This document shows positions 1 to 14,500 of a DNA stretch of 64,000 bases, in pieces. Positions within the stretch are counted from its first letter, which is position 1. Each line of letters opens with the position of its first letter. The DNA is taken from the NCBI GenBank assembly GCA_006937955.1, contig SSNP01000007.1, forward strand, positions 5,201,332 to 5,265,331. The letters are read 5' to 3'. Below the pieces are notes generated by a model. The model was given only the letters and a program-made list of their open reading frames with translations, did no database searches and had not been told where the DNA came from. The DNA comes from Pachypanchax playfairii (taxonomy: Eukaryota > Chordata > Actinopteri > Cyprinodontiformes > Aplocheilidae). A program made the translations under genes and the position numbers.

Positions 1-2401
1 GTAAAGAGTCAAATAGTTATTATCAAAATTACATAGAGTCTGGAGAATAATTGACTCATAAGAGAACTTATTGTTTATCACATGAAAACAAGCTGTGAAA
101 ACATATTTTATAGTGTCATCTCAGGTTATAGAACTGAACAGTGTTGTAATATGGTGGGATTGTATTTGTATGTTTGTATGTGAATCATTTTATGTATTTT
201 TTTCTCCCTTACAAAGAATCTGTGCTATATAGGTTACATGCTATGTGTCCATGTGTGTTTATCACCAGTATGGGGGGGTTGCTTTAACACCACTACAGCC
301 CCGTGTGCATCAGAGTGTGAGGGGCCCTAAGTAACGAAGAATCCAGCAGCTCTAAGCAGATGGCTATGAGCTCAATGCAACAATCTCACAAGCCCAACAC
401 GCCATTACTGCCTCCAGTGCAGTACCAACTCAGCAACACCCCCCAGAACCACAATAGACAGCCCCAGGTCACAGACTCCATACTGGCAGAGGCAACATGA
501 GGTTCCACCCACCACCCCAGACCTCCAACGTTTCTCCAGTGCTGCAGGGTAATGGCCACACCCGTGCTTAATTTACAAATCGTAACTTTTTTTACATCTC
601 ACTGCATCCAACCAGAAATCTGAACAAAAGAGGCCCAAACTTACTCCCTCACTGTGGCTCTCAAAGTATTTCATACATAAACATGTTGAATTGTTTCCTG
701 TCAGCTGTGAGAATACAAAGAATAAAATACCACAAGGAGAAGATTACAGCCGTGCTGCTCCTTAACCCATAGAAACCATGATTGTAGATCTGCAGTGTAT
801 ATATATCACCGGCCCACTGCATGATGTTGTTTATAGTAAATGATTGCAGGCAGAGCCTTCAATTCTGAACCACTGACAAGAGAAGAGTCCCACCCAAATT
901 AAACTGTTAGCACTGATGTTGCTGTGTCCATCTTACTTGTCTGTACACAAAAAAATAACATCTACTGAAAACTTTACGTGACTTATAATGAAATATTTCA
1001 GTTTATGTGCTAATTAATTTGCCATCATTCATGTTGACATGTTGGAAATTGATATAATGAGTATCTAAATTCCAGCTTTGAGTTTGTGATAAACAACCAA
1101 ACTTTGTGCACATCTGAAGTTCTTCTTTCTCTGACTTGCTTTTACCAAGTGTTCCAATGTGCTTGAGATGTCAGTCAGCTTATTATTATGTGGTAGTGCC
1201 TTCAGCTGCAGTAATTGTTGCTTCCACTGATTCTGAACTGTCTTGAAATAAATTCCAGTGAGGTCGAAAGAGCCAAAACACGGACCAGAAGAATGCACAA
1301 CATCCTCTGTGTCACTAGCTGCTTTGGGAGAGTAAACAAGAGCAGAGAAAGTCCTCCAGATTGTTCCACAGGGGGAAATGTTGGGAAAACATAATGTGAA
1401 GATGAAATATAAGTATTATCTCTTTTTAATTGTTGTTGTTTATTGGAGTTTTATGTATCACTACAAAATGAAAAAAAAAAATATCCATTCCTTTGATAAA
1501 AACAAATTCATAGAAAAAACATGAATTTATGCAATTTCTTTTACTGAACAAAAACTATGAAAATGCAAAAGCAGAGAGAAGAAAGTATTAATGAAACTAA
1601 AGTTGGTAGAAGGAAACCGTCTACATTAACTTGAAGTACTCATCTTCTGCATCAACTTATCAGTCTCAGACATTGTTGTGGAAGAATTTCACTCCAGTTT
1701 TTCTCTGCAGTAATACTTTAGTTCAGGTATTTATTTAATTGCAGTAATGTGAAGGTGGATCACTGGAATACATTTCTAAGTTTTTTCATCCAGTTTGATC
1801 CAGACTTTTGTCTCAGGTTTGATGGTTCACATTTGACTTTGGAATACATGGTTTCACTCAGCAAGTGCAAATTATCCATTTCCTGTGACTGCAAAACAAG
1901 CCTAAATGATCGACCCTCCACCGCCGTGCTGGATAGATGGGTTGTGTGTAGGATCAAAACAAACTGAACATAGTTTTTACCTAATGTGATGTTGTGCATT
2001 TTGGTGAAACATATCTTCTTTAGTCTGGTTAGATGAAGAACAACTGTTTCAGAAAGCATCTTGTTTAATCAAATGCAACTTAAGCTGTGGTGCCGTGTTC
2101 TTTTTGGAGAGAGGAGTCTTTTTCCTGGCAACCCTTTTGAACTGTCATGCACTTTAACAATTGACATGTTAACGGAGGCCTGTAAAGTCTCAGATGTAAC
2201 GCTTGAGTTTCACAATTTCTCTTATTGCACAGTCTGACCTTGAAATGAACATATTGAGGTGTCCACTTCTGTAAAAAAATAAAAGAACTCTATTGTTTTC
2301 TATTTGTAACCAATATTATTCTCACCATAGACCACCATGTGGGAAAACCCAAAACCAAGATGAAGATGGTTTAGTGTGTTTGTATGTTTATTTTCTTCTA
2401 C
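1..2401. other. znf385a intron 3, no exon found
   Basis: The next exon expected from the family would encode SQAEAHYKG and the finger-1 histidines on the minus strand. I searched by eye and did not find it here, so it should lie left of the window. The stretch is AT-rich without obvious tandem repeats. A 46-codon plus-strand frame rich in Pro and Gln occupies 360-500 and is not recognised. Confidence 0.6.
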
Positions 2402-2512
2402 CTCTGAGTTGAAGCGGATCTGACAGACGTTACAGGAGATGACCGGCCGCTTGGTCTTTACCAGTGGAACTCCAAAAGTGTGGTTGATCACAGCCTTCTG
2501 AACGGGATCCAT
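2402..2512 (-). CDS. znf385a: znf385a coding exon 3 (first zinc finger, N-terminal half)
   Basis: This is a 111-nt phase-0 exon of 37 codons. The acceptor ends TTCTCAG next to 2512 and the donor starts GTAGAAG below 2402. It encodes [16 protein letters not shown] and the basic [12 protein letters not shown] leading into the first U1-type C2H2 finger. The open frame runs on past the donor into intron sequence (VEENKHTN...), which is not family-like and should be excluded. Confidence 0.88.
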
Positions 2513-5500
2513 CTGAGAACGAATATGACAAAGAAACAGAACAAAATGTGTTAGCTATAATTAAAACTCATCAATAGATCAGCTTGTCACCGTGATGTAA
2601 AGGTGTGCTGTGACATCTATGGAGAAAAGTAAAACTCTAACCTTTAAAATCTACAACCCCCCCTGCAGTGAGGATAAAATGCATAAATAGGACTGTTTAG
2701 CATTTTGCCAGTGTTGACTGAATGTCTGGGTCTTTGGGTTCAGCAGTGGTGTTTGCTGCATGTTGCTACAACTCAAACTTAGCCATCTTTATTCTCGGAT
2801 CCTGACCAGGTTGCAGCATCACATGGTCCCTGCGGTAATTGTTTCAGCTGGGATGTCAATCATCTGCTTGGTGTTAAGCACGTTGTATAAATTTAACTAA
2901 CTCACTTAGCAGCACCTCCAGCATTTCAGCATCTAATCTCTCCCCACAAATCTGTCCTGGACACAAAACACCCTGCCTGCATTGATCTTTAAGGGCTTCA
3001 ATCCAATTATTTATCTGTCTCTGAAGCTGAATTTATCCAGCAATCACTGTTAGTTGACCTTAGCATTAGTTTGGAGTCAGAGGCTGGTGCAGATTTTCAC
3101 CACAGACAAGTGTCTGGAGCATGCCTGCTGCTGAGGAAAAAAATAAAAGGCATGTAAAAACAAGAAAACACAAACTAAAGTTTTAGCACGATTAACTGAG
3201 CTGCTTTGATGTTTTGGATTCAAGAGATCATGAGAGGATGAATATTCCAGAGAGTTTTCCAAAAGTGTTGGTTTGGAGCGCTTGACAAACTGACTGGATT
3301 TGGTTCATTACTGTATTTCATTTGGTTAATTGACAAGCTTCCCCTAAAGTCATTGTTACACTCAGAGCTTCGTCTCTTGTACAAATGGTTCAATCACTAG
3401 AAGAATCACAGAAAGAAGAAGTGGGCTGAAATTCATCTTCTAGTAATTCAAGCACAACCAGTAAAAAATATACACAATAAAATAAATGAAAACGAGTTCC
3501 ACGGAGCTTGTTACTTGCAGCTTCTAAAAATAAACGATGGTGTGAAAAGAGGCCAAAACCAAATTTTACTGGAAAGCGTGACATCACAGACACACACCAT
3601 CTGGAGCTGTAAATGAGTGACAGAGTGGGAGAGGACGATTAATTGCAAAAGATAGAAAAATAAAGTGAGTGAAAACTGGATAAGAGCCCAGAAAAAGAAA
3701 CACAAAGCAGGAGAAGAAGAGTCTCAGCCCGGACATTATCACATCCCACATTCTTATCTCATTTGGCTCACGTCCTCATCATCCAGGTTCCATGAATCTT
3801 CCACAGAAACAGCCTAAAACAAGTTCCTGAACATCTACACAAAGTGAGTGCGTCTGATAGAAATAAACCACTACAGTTTTCCCAGGGTCTGTTAAATGTT
3901 GCCTGAATTCCATGTTTTGGATGTCACAGTGTGACCCTTCACCCTCCCATCTGAGCAGAGTGCTAAGTTGTTAACGTTACATGGTTTCTCCCCAGCCAGT
4001 CAGTCCAGTATTTTTTGGGTGTGGGTGTGAATCAGCAACAATCCGTCCACTCGATTCATTTGTTAAAAACACAGCTGCCAACAAGCCCTTTCTGGAAGGC
4101 AGCTCATCTCTTCATGCCCAAAAACATGTGCTCATAAAATGGGAGCAGAGTGATGCAACTTCTGAGGGATTTTTCCAAAACACACGTTTTTGTTTTCAGT
4201 AATTCAGCAAGTGATGAAGATCTGATGAAAAGAGTTGACAGTTCACACATTAATGTCCAGTTCATGAGAACTTGAGCAGAAAAGGTTAAACTCTGAACGA
4301 CCCCTCTTGACTTAAGACACAAACAAGATTCATTTCCCTTTCCCCCTCCAACCCTTTAAAAAAATCTTCTCCTAATTTATTTACTTTTTATTGCACATTT
4401 GATCAACTTTTTAACACAAACAAGTTTTTAAAAGGTCCTTTTCTTCAGCAAAGCATCTCTCCCTCCTAATTCCCTGCAAAGCAGCAAGAGTGAGATTCTT
4501 GATAAAACACATTTTTCTAAAACCTTTCAGATCATCCAAGGTTAAACCCAAAGCTTTAAAAGTATTGTGATAATTAAGGCACTCACCCTCTTCTCATCTG
4601 TGTCTGTTGAATCCTGAAGCAGCATTTCTCCTGTTTGTGAACTGCTGGCCAGGTTAAGTGTTCGGGTCTCAGCATGTGTGAGACTGAGGGAGTGCGATGC
4701 ACCTTCCTCACTCATTCAGCCAACTGGTGGGTTGTCAATATTAAAACGTAGACAGACTCAAAAACAGAGCTGGTGTTTAGTAAAACATCACCAGCAGACC
4801 TTTTTAAGCACAACCTGCTCCTTTTCAAGATGCTATGACTGAAATAAATGTCTCTTTTTTTAACACATGACTCATCAAGTGCCTGTGTCTTTTCTTCAGC
4901 CTCCTCTTCCCAAAGCCTCTCAAGTACTTTTCCCTTCTCTGCCTTTTGCTTCAGTTTCCCTCTCTCTGCTTCCAGCTTTCTCCTCCCCTTTTAGCTCTCT
5001 GTCTCTTGCTCTCTCCCCTTTTCTTTATGCAATAGGGTTGTGTGTCCAATTGTCTCTCTTCTTGAGTCACAAGCTTTCTAAAATTTACCTTATGAAATTT
5101 CATTAGCAGCTGCTGGTCACTTTATCTGCAGATTCAACCTAGAAGGGAAGCATGAATATCAGCTGTTGCTGAGGAGGAATTTTATACTGTTTATAAATAA
5201 ATTGGAACATTTCCTCTTTTAATTTCTGGATGGATGGATGGATGGATGGATGGATGGAACTTGATAATATTATGCAGTTCATTTGCATAAAAACATCTTT
5301 ACAGTTGCTGCAGTTAATGAAGGAAACAGCTGAGACATATTAATGTTTCAGAGAGTAACTATAATGATGCCAATGTTTATCTGGTTGAAATCTATTGCAA
5401 TAGTTCATGAAGTGTCATAGATTGACCACCACAGAACCCAGATACCTCAACACACTCGAAAAAAAATTGGATTTGCAGAAGAAGACTTTAAACTCAATAA

Positions 5501-8500
5501 ATTGTGACAAAAATGAATGTTGAATGAAAACCAATGTCGTGAGAATTCAGTTTTTCAAAACGATGGTAAATCCAGGCTGTAATCAAACAGAAAGTGCTCC
5601 AACAAAATATTCTGGTTCATTACTTTTATTAAACCACAAACATGAGTTTTTTCAAACACAAACCAATGTGAAAAAAGCAAAAATGGATTTCTTAACTGTT
5701 GCAGAATGTTTAATCAATTAATGTTCCACAATTTTTTCAGCATCAACAAAGTAAAAAACTAAATTAAAATCGTGTTAGAATAAACGTGCAGTTGACCAGA
5801 TGACATGAGGAGCTAAACAAAACATGTCCTGAGTTGAGTTTTACAACAGTATGTATCTAACTAATGAGAAAATCACCAAAATTCATCTCATCCTTGTGTA
5901 AGTGCAAACACACTGTGTAAGACAGGAACACTGCAGACAGATCCCACTGGAGGACAATGAAATCTCTAAATGGCTTTAAGAAATACCATTTCTTTGTTCT
6001 GTCATGGAGCTCTTAACCCTCGATGTGGAGCACAGTCTCATTACGTCTGTACAAACTCAGCAAAGATCAATTATTAAACAAGAATGAAAGAATAATCAGC
6101 TGCGTGATATCTGCAGGAACAGCAGCATCTTCACTCAAACATCTGTTGACACAGAGAGGCTCAAGGGACTGAGATGTCAGTCCATGTATCCATTTTCTGC
6201 ACCATCTTGTTCTTGTGCATATTTGTGGGTCTTGTGCCTGTCTCCTGTGGTCAGTGAGCAAGAAGCCGGGTTATGCCACCGGTCCATCACATGATCACAT
6301 GGAGATAAATGATCATTCACACATACACATCTTTAGCTAATTTAGAGTTGCCAATTAACTTGATATCAGTGGGCGTCCACGGGGGGAACATACAAACTCC
6401 ATGCAGAAAGCATTTCAAACCCAGGACCTTCTTGCCCTAAAGCTAGCATGCAGCCCCACTTTATAAAGTCTTACTGTATAAATCTACTCATCTACACGAC
6501 ACTAAATAAAACATTAAATGTCTCAGGGAACGCTGAAGGCTATGACTTCCTACACAGCAACAGCAATTGCAGCCTTTTCTGCTTTTTGTCACAGCGTGTG
6601 TTAGAAATCCAAAACAAGTGACGCTGTGTGATACACTTCAGGCAATAAAAGCTTTTCTCCCACACATTCAAATTAAACACAAACAGCGCCATCAAAAAGA
6701 AAGTGTGCAAGTCAGTCATTTCTTTCCAGATGATCGAGTCACGTACGAGCTACGTTAAGGTCAGACTGTCCTCCAAGCTTTTCCTATGGCCCCATCTCCT
6801 GGTCATGAACCTGAAAAACACCACCTGCCTTTCAGCTGCAACAACTAGAAATGTTCACAAAACCCCTGTAGATTTTCAAACAGTTGATGCTCTGAAGAGG
6901 ACGGGGAGCAGAGAGGTGTTAGAAAAAGAGTGAAAGCGAGTGAGAGATCCAGAGGGAGTATTACAGAGGCAGCAAGACAGAATAAAGGAGAGATTTTAGG
7001 GGCTCTGCTAACTGAGGCTAAAGGAGAATCTGACTGTTGGCATATTTTCAGTCTTTAGGAATTCACATCTGCTTGGTTGAGTGTAGTTAAGTGCTGAAAA
7101 TGCTTCCACTTATATCAAAACCCTGTTATGTTAAAACGAGCCTGGAAGGCAGATATTTACAGTTTGCTATGTTGCCTCCTTTTCTGCACACAGCTGATAC
7201 ATAAAAACATGGCATTGACCCACATGATGCTCATACAAGTTCACTGATTTTACACACGGCTGAGAGGAAAGGCACTAATCACTAGAGCAGGCACACCGCG
7301 TTCTGCTGAGCTGGTGAGATGATAAATGTCTCTACGGTCCAATCTAAATGATGTTAGTTAGAGCCGAGGGAAGAAGGAGCAGGAAGATCCCTCTCTGCCA
7401 TCTTTAAATAAATACATCAAACAAATGGTTGTGTTTGAAGTGCGCCGCTACAAGGACAGCCTCAAAGCTGCTCTGTAATTATCAGCCTTTGATTTAAGGA
7501 ATGGGGCATGAAATATCGCAGAGTGGGAAAGCACAGTTTTTATTTGATTTATTTTTTTTTATGATGCAGACATGTTTGGTTGCATATGCATCCTTACCCA
7601 GATATGACAATAAAACTTGAATAAAGTGACACACTTTACCGCTAACCGATGCGTCTAAAATTTGATATGAGAGCATCGCGCTGCACGACCCACCAAAAAA
7701 ACAACATTTACATAAACCGAGGAGGCTCTTTGTTCTTCTTTCTGCAGAGGACAACCTAAAACACTGCAGTATGTGTGTATCTGTGTGTGTGTTTGTGTCA
7801 GTGTGTGTTAGCTCTCACTGTGTTAAAGTTGTGGAAGAGGCTCATGCTGTGTGGAGGAGGGGGAGTTTCCATGGGAAACTGCAGGAAGGGCTTCATGTCC
7901 AGGTGGGGCTGGATCATTGTGGGGGTCCGCAGGAACGCTGGCACTGCTGCCCCGGCCCGATTAATGCCTCCTAAACACAGAGACAAAGACACATGATTAC
8001 AATATGAACATAATTATTGTTTTGCACATATAGATTTTATAATTTAGGTTTTTGAAACTATTTTAAAAATAATTCACAGCAGGGATTCCTGCATAAAAAT
8101 CTTTAATCACAGATGAAGTAGAAATGCTATGTAGCATAAAAGAATTGCATGTCCATGTTTTCCACTTGCTTGTCACTCTCTCTTTTGTCCTCTCTTCTCC
8201 TGCGAGACATGTGCAGCTTGATGATAATGAGTTCCATCTCACCATTGTAATTTGTGCACCACATTTGGATCACTTATATCTAATTATGGTATAAAACAAT
8301 TACAGACTCTTATTCCTCGATTCATTCAAGACACACACTTCCTATATTTGATTGTGTCGCTCGCACCGTTTTACCAGAGCTAAAAAAAACAGAACTCATG
8401 TCCATCACTGTAAGAGATGCTATCTACACACAGAGAAAGAAGAAAACACAAAATTTAAATTTAACTCTGGTTAAAAAACTCATATGAAGTTGTCCTAACA

Positions 8501-11500
8501 ATGCACAGCTTCATTTTTTTTTTATTTTTGCTCCCATCTGCCTTTTTGTCCTCCTTATCCCCCTACAGACTCCTAACCTCCGTCAAGGATGATAGTAATA
8601 GGACCCACATAGCAAAACTCGTTCTCAGCAAACTCTTAGATTAAGCCTCTTAATATCCGCAACTGGATTTCTGTGGCTTTTAAATTCCCCCGAGACTTAA
8701 AGCTTTTGCAGCTCTCCTTTATTTTTTTTTTGGGATTGCTCTAAGCTCTTCTTCTACTCCCGTTACTTGTCGTCCTCTGCTCTGCTTCCTCCTACTCCAG
8801 TGCATTTCTACCTGAATCCAGAAATTCACATGTGAGCGCTACTTGACACCTCTGCATTTTCATCAAGCTTAACGTCTACTAAAATTAACATAGTATGACT
8901 GCTGCATGGACGGATGTGACGGTAGCGGTCTCTAAAGTTTGGATTAGAGAGCGTGGGAGGAAAGGGGATAAAGAAATCGACAAAACGAAGTGGAAATGCT
9001 GCCTCAGCTGCTGCCTTCTGATGCACATCTGTAGGCATCAAGGTGAAAAAGACAACATGTGAAAAAGACAACATCATTATCTCCAGTTAGACACAAAGGC
9101 TTCCACCAAATCCACAAACACTTAGATGTACGAGCAAATTCTTTGATTTCCTGCACCTGCTGCTGCGTTCCAGCTATTCATTCCAGCACTAAAAAACACT
9201 GATGTTTAGCCTTTTTATAGTAAATATTAAAACCTTCAGTTTTTTAATTGGTTTAAATAATATACTGACTTATTAGGAGCAAAATATTTTCCAGTCTTTG
9301 ACACTGAGCTTCTCATAAAAGTTGCATACTGTGATGGTGGAAGATCCTCCAGCGGTTCTGTTCCCCACTCATTCCTCCATGAATAATGTCACACAAGAAT
9401 TTCATTTATCCGAAGAGGGATGTGGATATATTCATCTCTAATTATCTATTCAACTTGCCACTGACAGAGTTTCCTTCCCTTTGCTGTTTTAGCAGACTGG
9501 TCCTCACAGCGCACACTGACAGGATATTACTCCTTGTCAGAGGAACTCATCATCATGTCAAGTACAAGCAACATTCTCAGTAAAACTAATACTGAAACAA
9601 AAAAATCTCCTAAATGTTTATCTACACGAATGTTTGACAGATGACAAAAATCAATAAAGTTGTTTTTTTTCTGTCCTGATATGTTTGGCAGATAAAATTG
9701 TGGGTGTGAATTATTATATCAAGATTTACTCTACAACAAAAACTAACACAAAATAGTCCAAACACATTATCACAACAATAGGTATATCATATATAATGCT
9801 GAGAGTTTTTGATACAATGATGTCTGTTTACTCAGGTGTATGCGTGCATGTGTGTGTTTGGTGTATGTGTGGGGGCTTGTATGTATCACTGTGTGTAGAT
9901 TTGAGTCTCTGCTTGCACCACGTCTGATTGTGTGACCATGTGTGTGTTTGTGTTTATGTATTTATCATATGGAATGGTTGCATGGACAAGACACAACAAG
10001 CCAGAGTGTGGTTTTAACTAACCACCAGTCCGGCCCCATGGGTACCAGATCGCTCCAGGTCTGAGTGCTATGGGGAGCCGCCCCAAGTTGACCAGACGCA
10101 CAGAAGGCAGCCACAGTCCCAGTGCAGAGAGGATGTCCACAAGAGAGCAGAGTGCCCCCCACCCCCTGTATGGTGATCCAGATCAACCCCAAAATCCAAT
10201 CAGTTGTTCTCTGACCCATTCTGGATATTTCCTATAAATTTCATGAAAATCTGTCTCAAACTTTTCATGTTACATTTCTAACAGACAGACAAAACAAACC
10301 AACACCAGTAAAAATGTTACCACCTTGATGGAGGTAATAGAGTACTGCTGTTGATTACCTTTATCATGCAACAAATCGATGCTGTGTTCAACTCAAATAG
10401 GAATGTTGAAAGAAGTGATTCTATGTTGAATTTGCACAGTAGTGATGTTTGCTGCTCCCCAGTGAGTCTGCACTTGAACACAGAGGCTGCTACTGGCATT
10501 GGGTCAGGCAGAGTCTGGCAGGCAGACAGAAAGGCTGGCTGACAGGAGAACAGAACGAGTATCTACAGCAGCAAGAGGAGAAACAGGAAGCTGAAGAAGT
10601 GAAAGAGGCTGGGGACCAGACAGAAGACTGAGAGGAGCAGACGTTCTCTGAGCAAAGACAGAGTCTGTCCCAACAGGGACAAGTGTGTGTTTGTGGAGGC
10701 ATGTGTGTGTCTGTCAGTGTGATAAATCATACTTTGGCTAGAGTGTATAATTATCCTATTAATTTAATCTCTCTTTGGGGATCTTCTTATACTGTAAATC
10801 AAACAAAAAGCTGTGTGGTTCAGGAGACAGACCGTGTGAGCAGCACAACGTTGTTTGTGTGTAAATACTTTAAGTATGTGTTTGCTCTCATAACTCCGTT
10901 CTGTTTTATGAAAAAAAACTCTGTTTTTGAGAAAACGCGCATAAATATAAAACAACATGTGTGAAACAGCAGCGGAAAACAAACACATGATGCTTTGGTG
11001 TTAATTGAAAAACGCTGACAGAGAACAGCAAATACAAAGCAAAGGCTCTGGTTTTTTATATTAAATCTAAAAGTCATTTAATAAATAAATAACAGAGAGC
11101 CATTATTTTCTAAATTTTGAAAGAAACAGTGTTTGGGAGAATAACAACATGTAGCTCTTTTATTTGCATAGATCTGCTTGAAAAGCAAATCAAGCTGTTT
11201 TCAGAGATAACATTGACAGGAAATTGTTTTGGACAATTTATCTTATCTCTGGTATTCCTAATGGAAACATCAGGTAAAAATAATGGGTGTACAGTGGCAT
11301 CAATTTTTTAAGGGAAATATGTGATCAAAACCAACCTGGCCTCATATGAAAAAATCATTTCTGCCCTCTAAACTTAAAATCTGCTTTGTGCCACCCTTGG
11401 TGCTAACAACTGCAATCAAATGTTCTTAATAACACGCAATGAGTCTTTCACTTCACTTCACTGCTGCTCTGGAGGAATTTTGTCCCAATTTTCTTTACAA

Positions 11501-14500
11501 AATGGTTTTAATTTACCCATATTGTATGTTTTTGAGCATGAAAGACTTGTTAAAGGTCATGCCACCATTTTCCATCTGGATTCAAGCCCAGACTTTGACG
11601 AGGTCACTCCAAAATCTTTGGGGGTTAATTACTTTCTTCATAAGCTTTTTTCTCTCCTCATAATAACTATAAATCATTTGAAAACTGTATTTAGTATTCA
11701 GTAAAGTTATTTGGGAGGATTTTTAGATGTTTAAATGTGTTTGCCGTCCTGAAACATTTAAGTGTGACAAAAAACAAAATAAAAAAATATGAAAGAGGTT
11801 AATTACTTGTTAGCAGCCCTGTAGTGTAATATTAATATATTTTTACTGAATATGTTTGCTTAAAAAAATTATAAAATAAGAAAACAAATATTTTTGGATA
11901 TATAATATGAGTTTTGACATTTGTTAAAAATCAAACGCCGTAATAACATGATGAGGTTTAATCGGTTAAATCATGCTGATGGAGTTCAGACATGTTTAAA
12001 TTTAACAGTTGAAAAGACAAAATCTGCTGTCTGCATGTAGAAGAAAAGGGTAACTAGTTTAAAGGAAAAGTGAGTCAGTAGGCAGATTAGAAGGGAGGAA
12101 ATCAGAGAACAGGGAGATGTGAGATCAAACGCAATTCTGTTTTCTCCCATTTGGCATGATTTGCTAGTCGGCATGGCCCCAATAAATCTGTTACTGGCTG
12201 CTTTCCCTCCTCCTGTTGGGAAATATGTGTAGAAACTCAAACAAACAACAATACATCAAATTTCTTTTTCATGTGACATATTGAAATTTTCCCAATTTGA
12301 CTGTTTGTATCAAGGTTTGAAAAAAAAAATCAAATAATGTATAAAACACAAGTAAAATTTGCCATTCTGTGCCTCTCAGTTCAATAAGGAAATTACATGA
12401 AATACAAAAAGAGGATTAGCAAAAGAACTTACACATATTTTTAAGGCGTGAACAATTGGCCAATCAACGAATCAGCAATACATGGAGAGTTTTAACTTTA
12501 TAATAATACTTAATAATTTTTTCATGGTGAGCAGCAAATACCAGTTAATTTCATCTTTAAAAATACAGTGGGCTGCGTTGGTATCATGCAGCGCCGTGTT
12601 CAGTTCAGTGAATTCAGATATGAAAAGCTAATAAGGTTAAAACTGTATAAGAGAAAACACAAAAATGGGTGTTTTCCTCACAGAGCTGCGAGATAAAAAG
12701 CTGTTTCTGGAATCTAGGCTAGGAGAATCTTTTCATGTCTTCAGATTATCTAACAGGCTGTGTGTGTTGTGCCAGACTGTGTTCAGCCTTCTTTCCCATG
12801 GGCACCGGTGCATTCAGGAGAAAACAATGAGAGCTGGGTTGCTGGCACCAGCAATGCTGGACAGGCACAGATGTGCCAGGGTTGTTGGCAGCGAGGGAAG
12901 GAGGTGGTAACTGCCAGCCTGCCAGCTTGCCTTTCTGCAGGGCTGTGATGCGGGCACCTGCTCTCCACACTGTCTGCAGGGGAGAGACGCATCACTAGGT
13001 GCTCATTTTATAATCAAGCACCGCTGATAACTTTGATGTTAGAATTTCACCAACAGATGTGTGGATGAATCTGAATGCCTTCTACCTGATTTGGATTGTG
13101 ACAACTAAGAAATATTTTTAACATCTCAAAGTTTTGTGCCAAGCGTTAGCTTCAGGGAGTTACCGTGCAGCATCCATAATTTATTTTATCGACCTAAGGT
13201 TTTTAGCGCACAAGAATTTCAGAGTAACTGCTGCATCTAAATCCTGAGAAAACCTGCCCCGGGCTTATGTATACATTATTGAGAGAACTCTGAGTCAGTG
13301 AAATGATTTAAAGAGATTGAGGCAGCACTGGGGAGAACCCTCAGTATAATCCAACCATTACTTTTAATCAAATTTCCTTTTTCACCTCACACTCACACAG
13401 ACTTGTACATCAGAAACACCACAGACATGTATCCAATCCCATTTTGACAGTTTAGAAGGTTTCTGCTTGAATAGTGATTAATTCATGCATGAAACTGGGG
13501 TTGACAGGTTTTTTTTCAAAGTCGGAAATCTTTTAATTACCATTTTCATGATCAGGTGAAGCTCTATCATCATATGGCTTTTGTGTATATTGTTGTACTT
13601 CTTTCTCATCCCTTCTCTGTTTTAGTCTCTCACTCAGAATGTGTCTGCTATCTTTCTGATGATGAGTTCAGAGTGAGTTCTGTGCTGTGCACAGCTGTAC
13701 TACTGCTATCTAGAGTCGCAGTTCATTTCTCTTTTCTGCAGACGCAGTATGAAAGTGAAGATAAAAAGGGGAGGGAGACTGAAACATCTGACCTTTTTCA
13801 TTCATTTTTTTCAGCTCTCCAGTTCAAAAGCTAACAGGAATCTTAGCCTCCTCAACCCATGACCACAGAAGCAAATCATCAGTCTTACCCCTACATGACT
13901 GATACATGAGGAAAAAAAAACTTGAGAACTGGCTAATTGCTGCACGCTACAGACAAATGCATCCACTTCAGTTAGGATTATGTGCGTGTGCAAATGCACA
14001 CAATGCTCTACCTTTTCTGTAGCCTATCTTAGTGAAAGATTACATTCCCCTGACTCAAATATCATTGTGGTTTACTCTTCATGGCCTGTCAGACAGCACC
14101 TACTCACACACATATACACAATCACATTGACCTGAACTAAGTATTGGACTCAGGGTCTTTGACTTGTTCCTGGTTATCTGGTTCATCAGAGAAAGTCCTG
14201 AATGCAACAAGGTGAAGTCTGATAACTTAGTGTCACAAACAAAATGCTTTCAAACACTGACCGTTTGATCTTAAGTGACCACAAGGGGGCGCTGCTGAGC
14301 TCCGTCAAGCCTTCTGCAAGTTTCAGCACTGAAAATATTTCTGAAACATAAGTTTGCGTCAAACTTGATCTCACTCCTCTTTTCTAATCATGTTATGCTA
14401 ATTTCCTTGCTTCCTGTGATGGTTACTACGTACACTCAAGGTATAGATGTTTATCAGGAGATACAAATCTGTAATGCGCAGCTTTAATAGGAGAATTATG

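Larger units (their letters stand above)
2513..7818. other. znf385a intron 2
   Basis: Intron of about 5.3 kb. It holds a GGAT microsatellite (5228-5258) and an interspersed repeat copy (6183-6470). The short frames here are not family-like and I take none as a gene. Confidence 0.75.
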
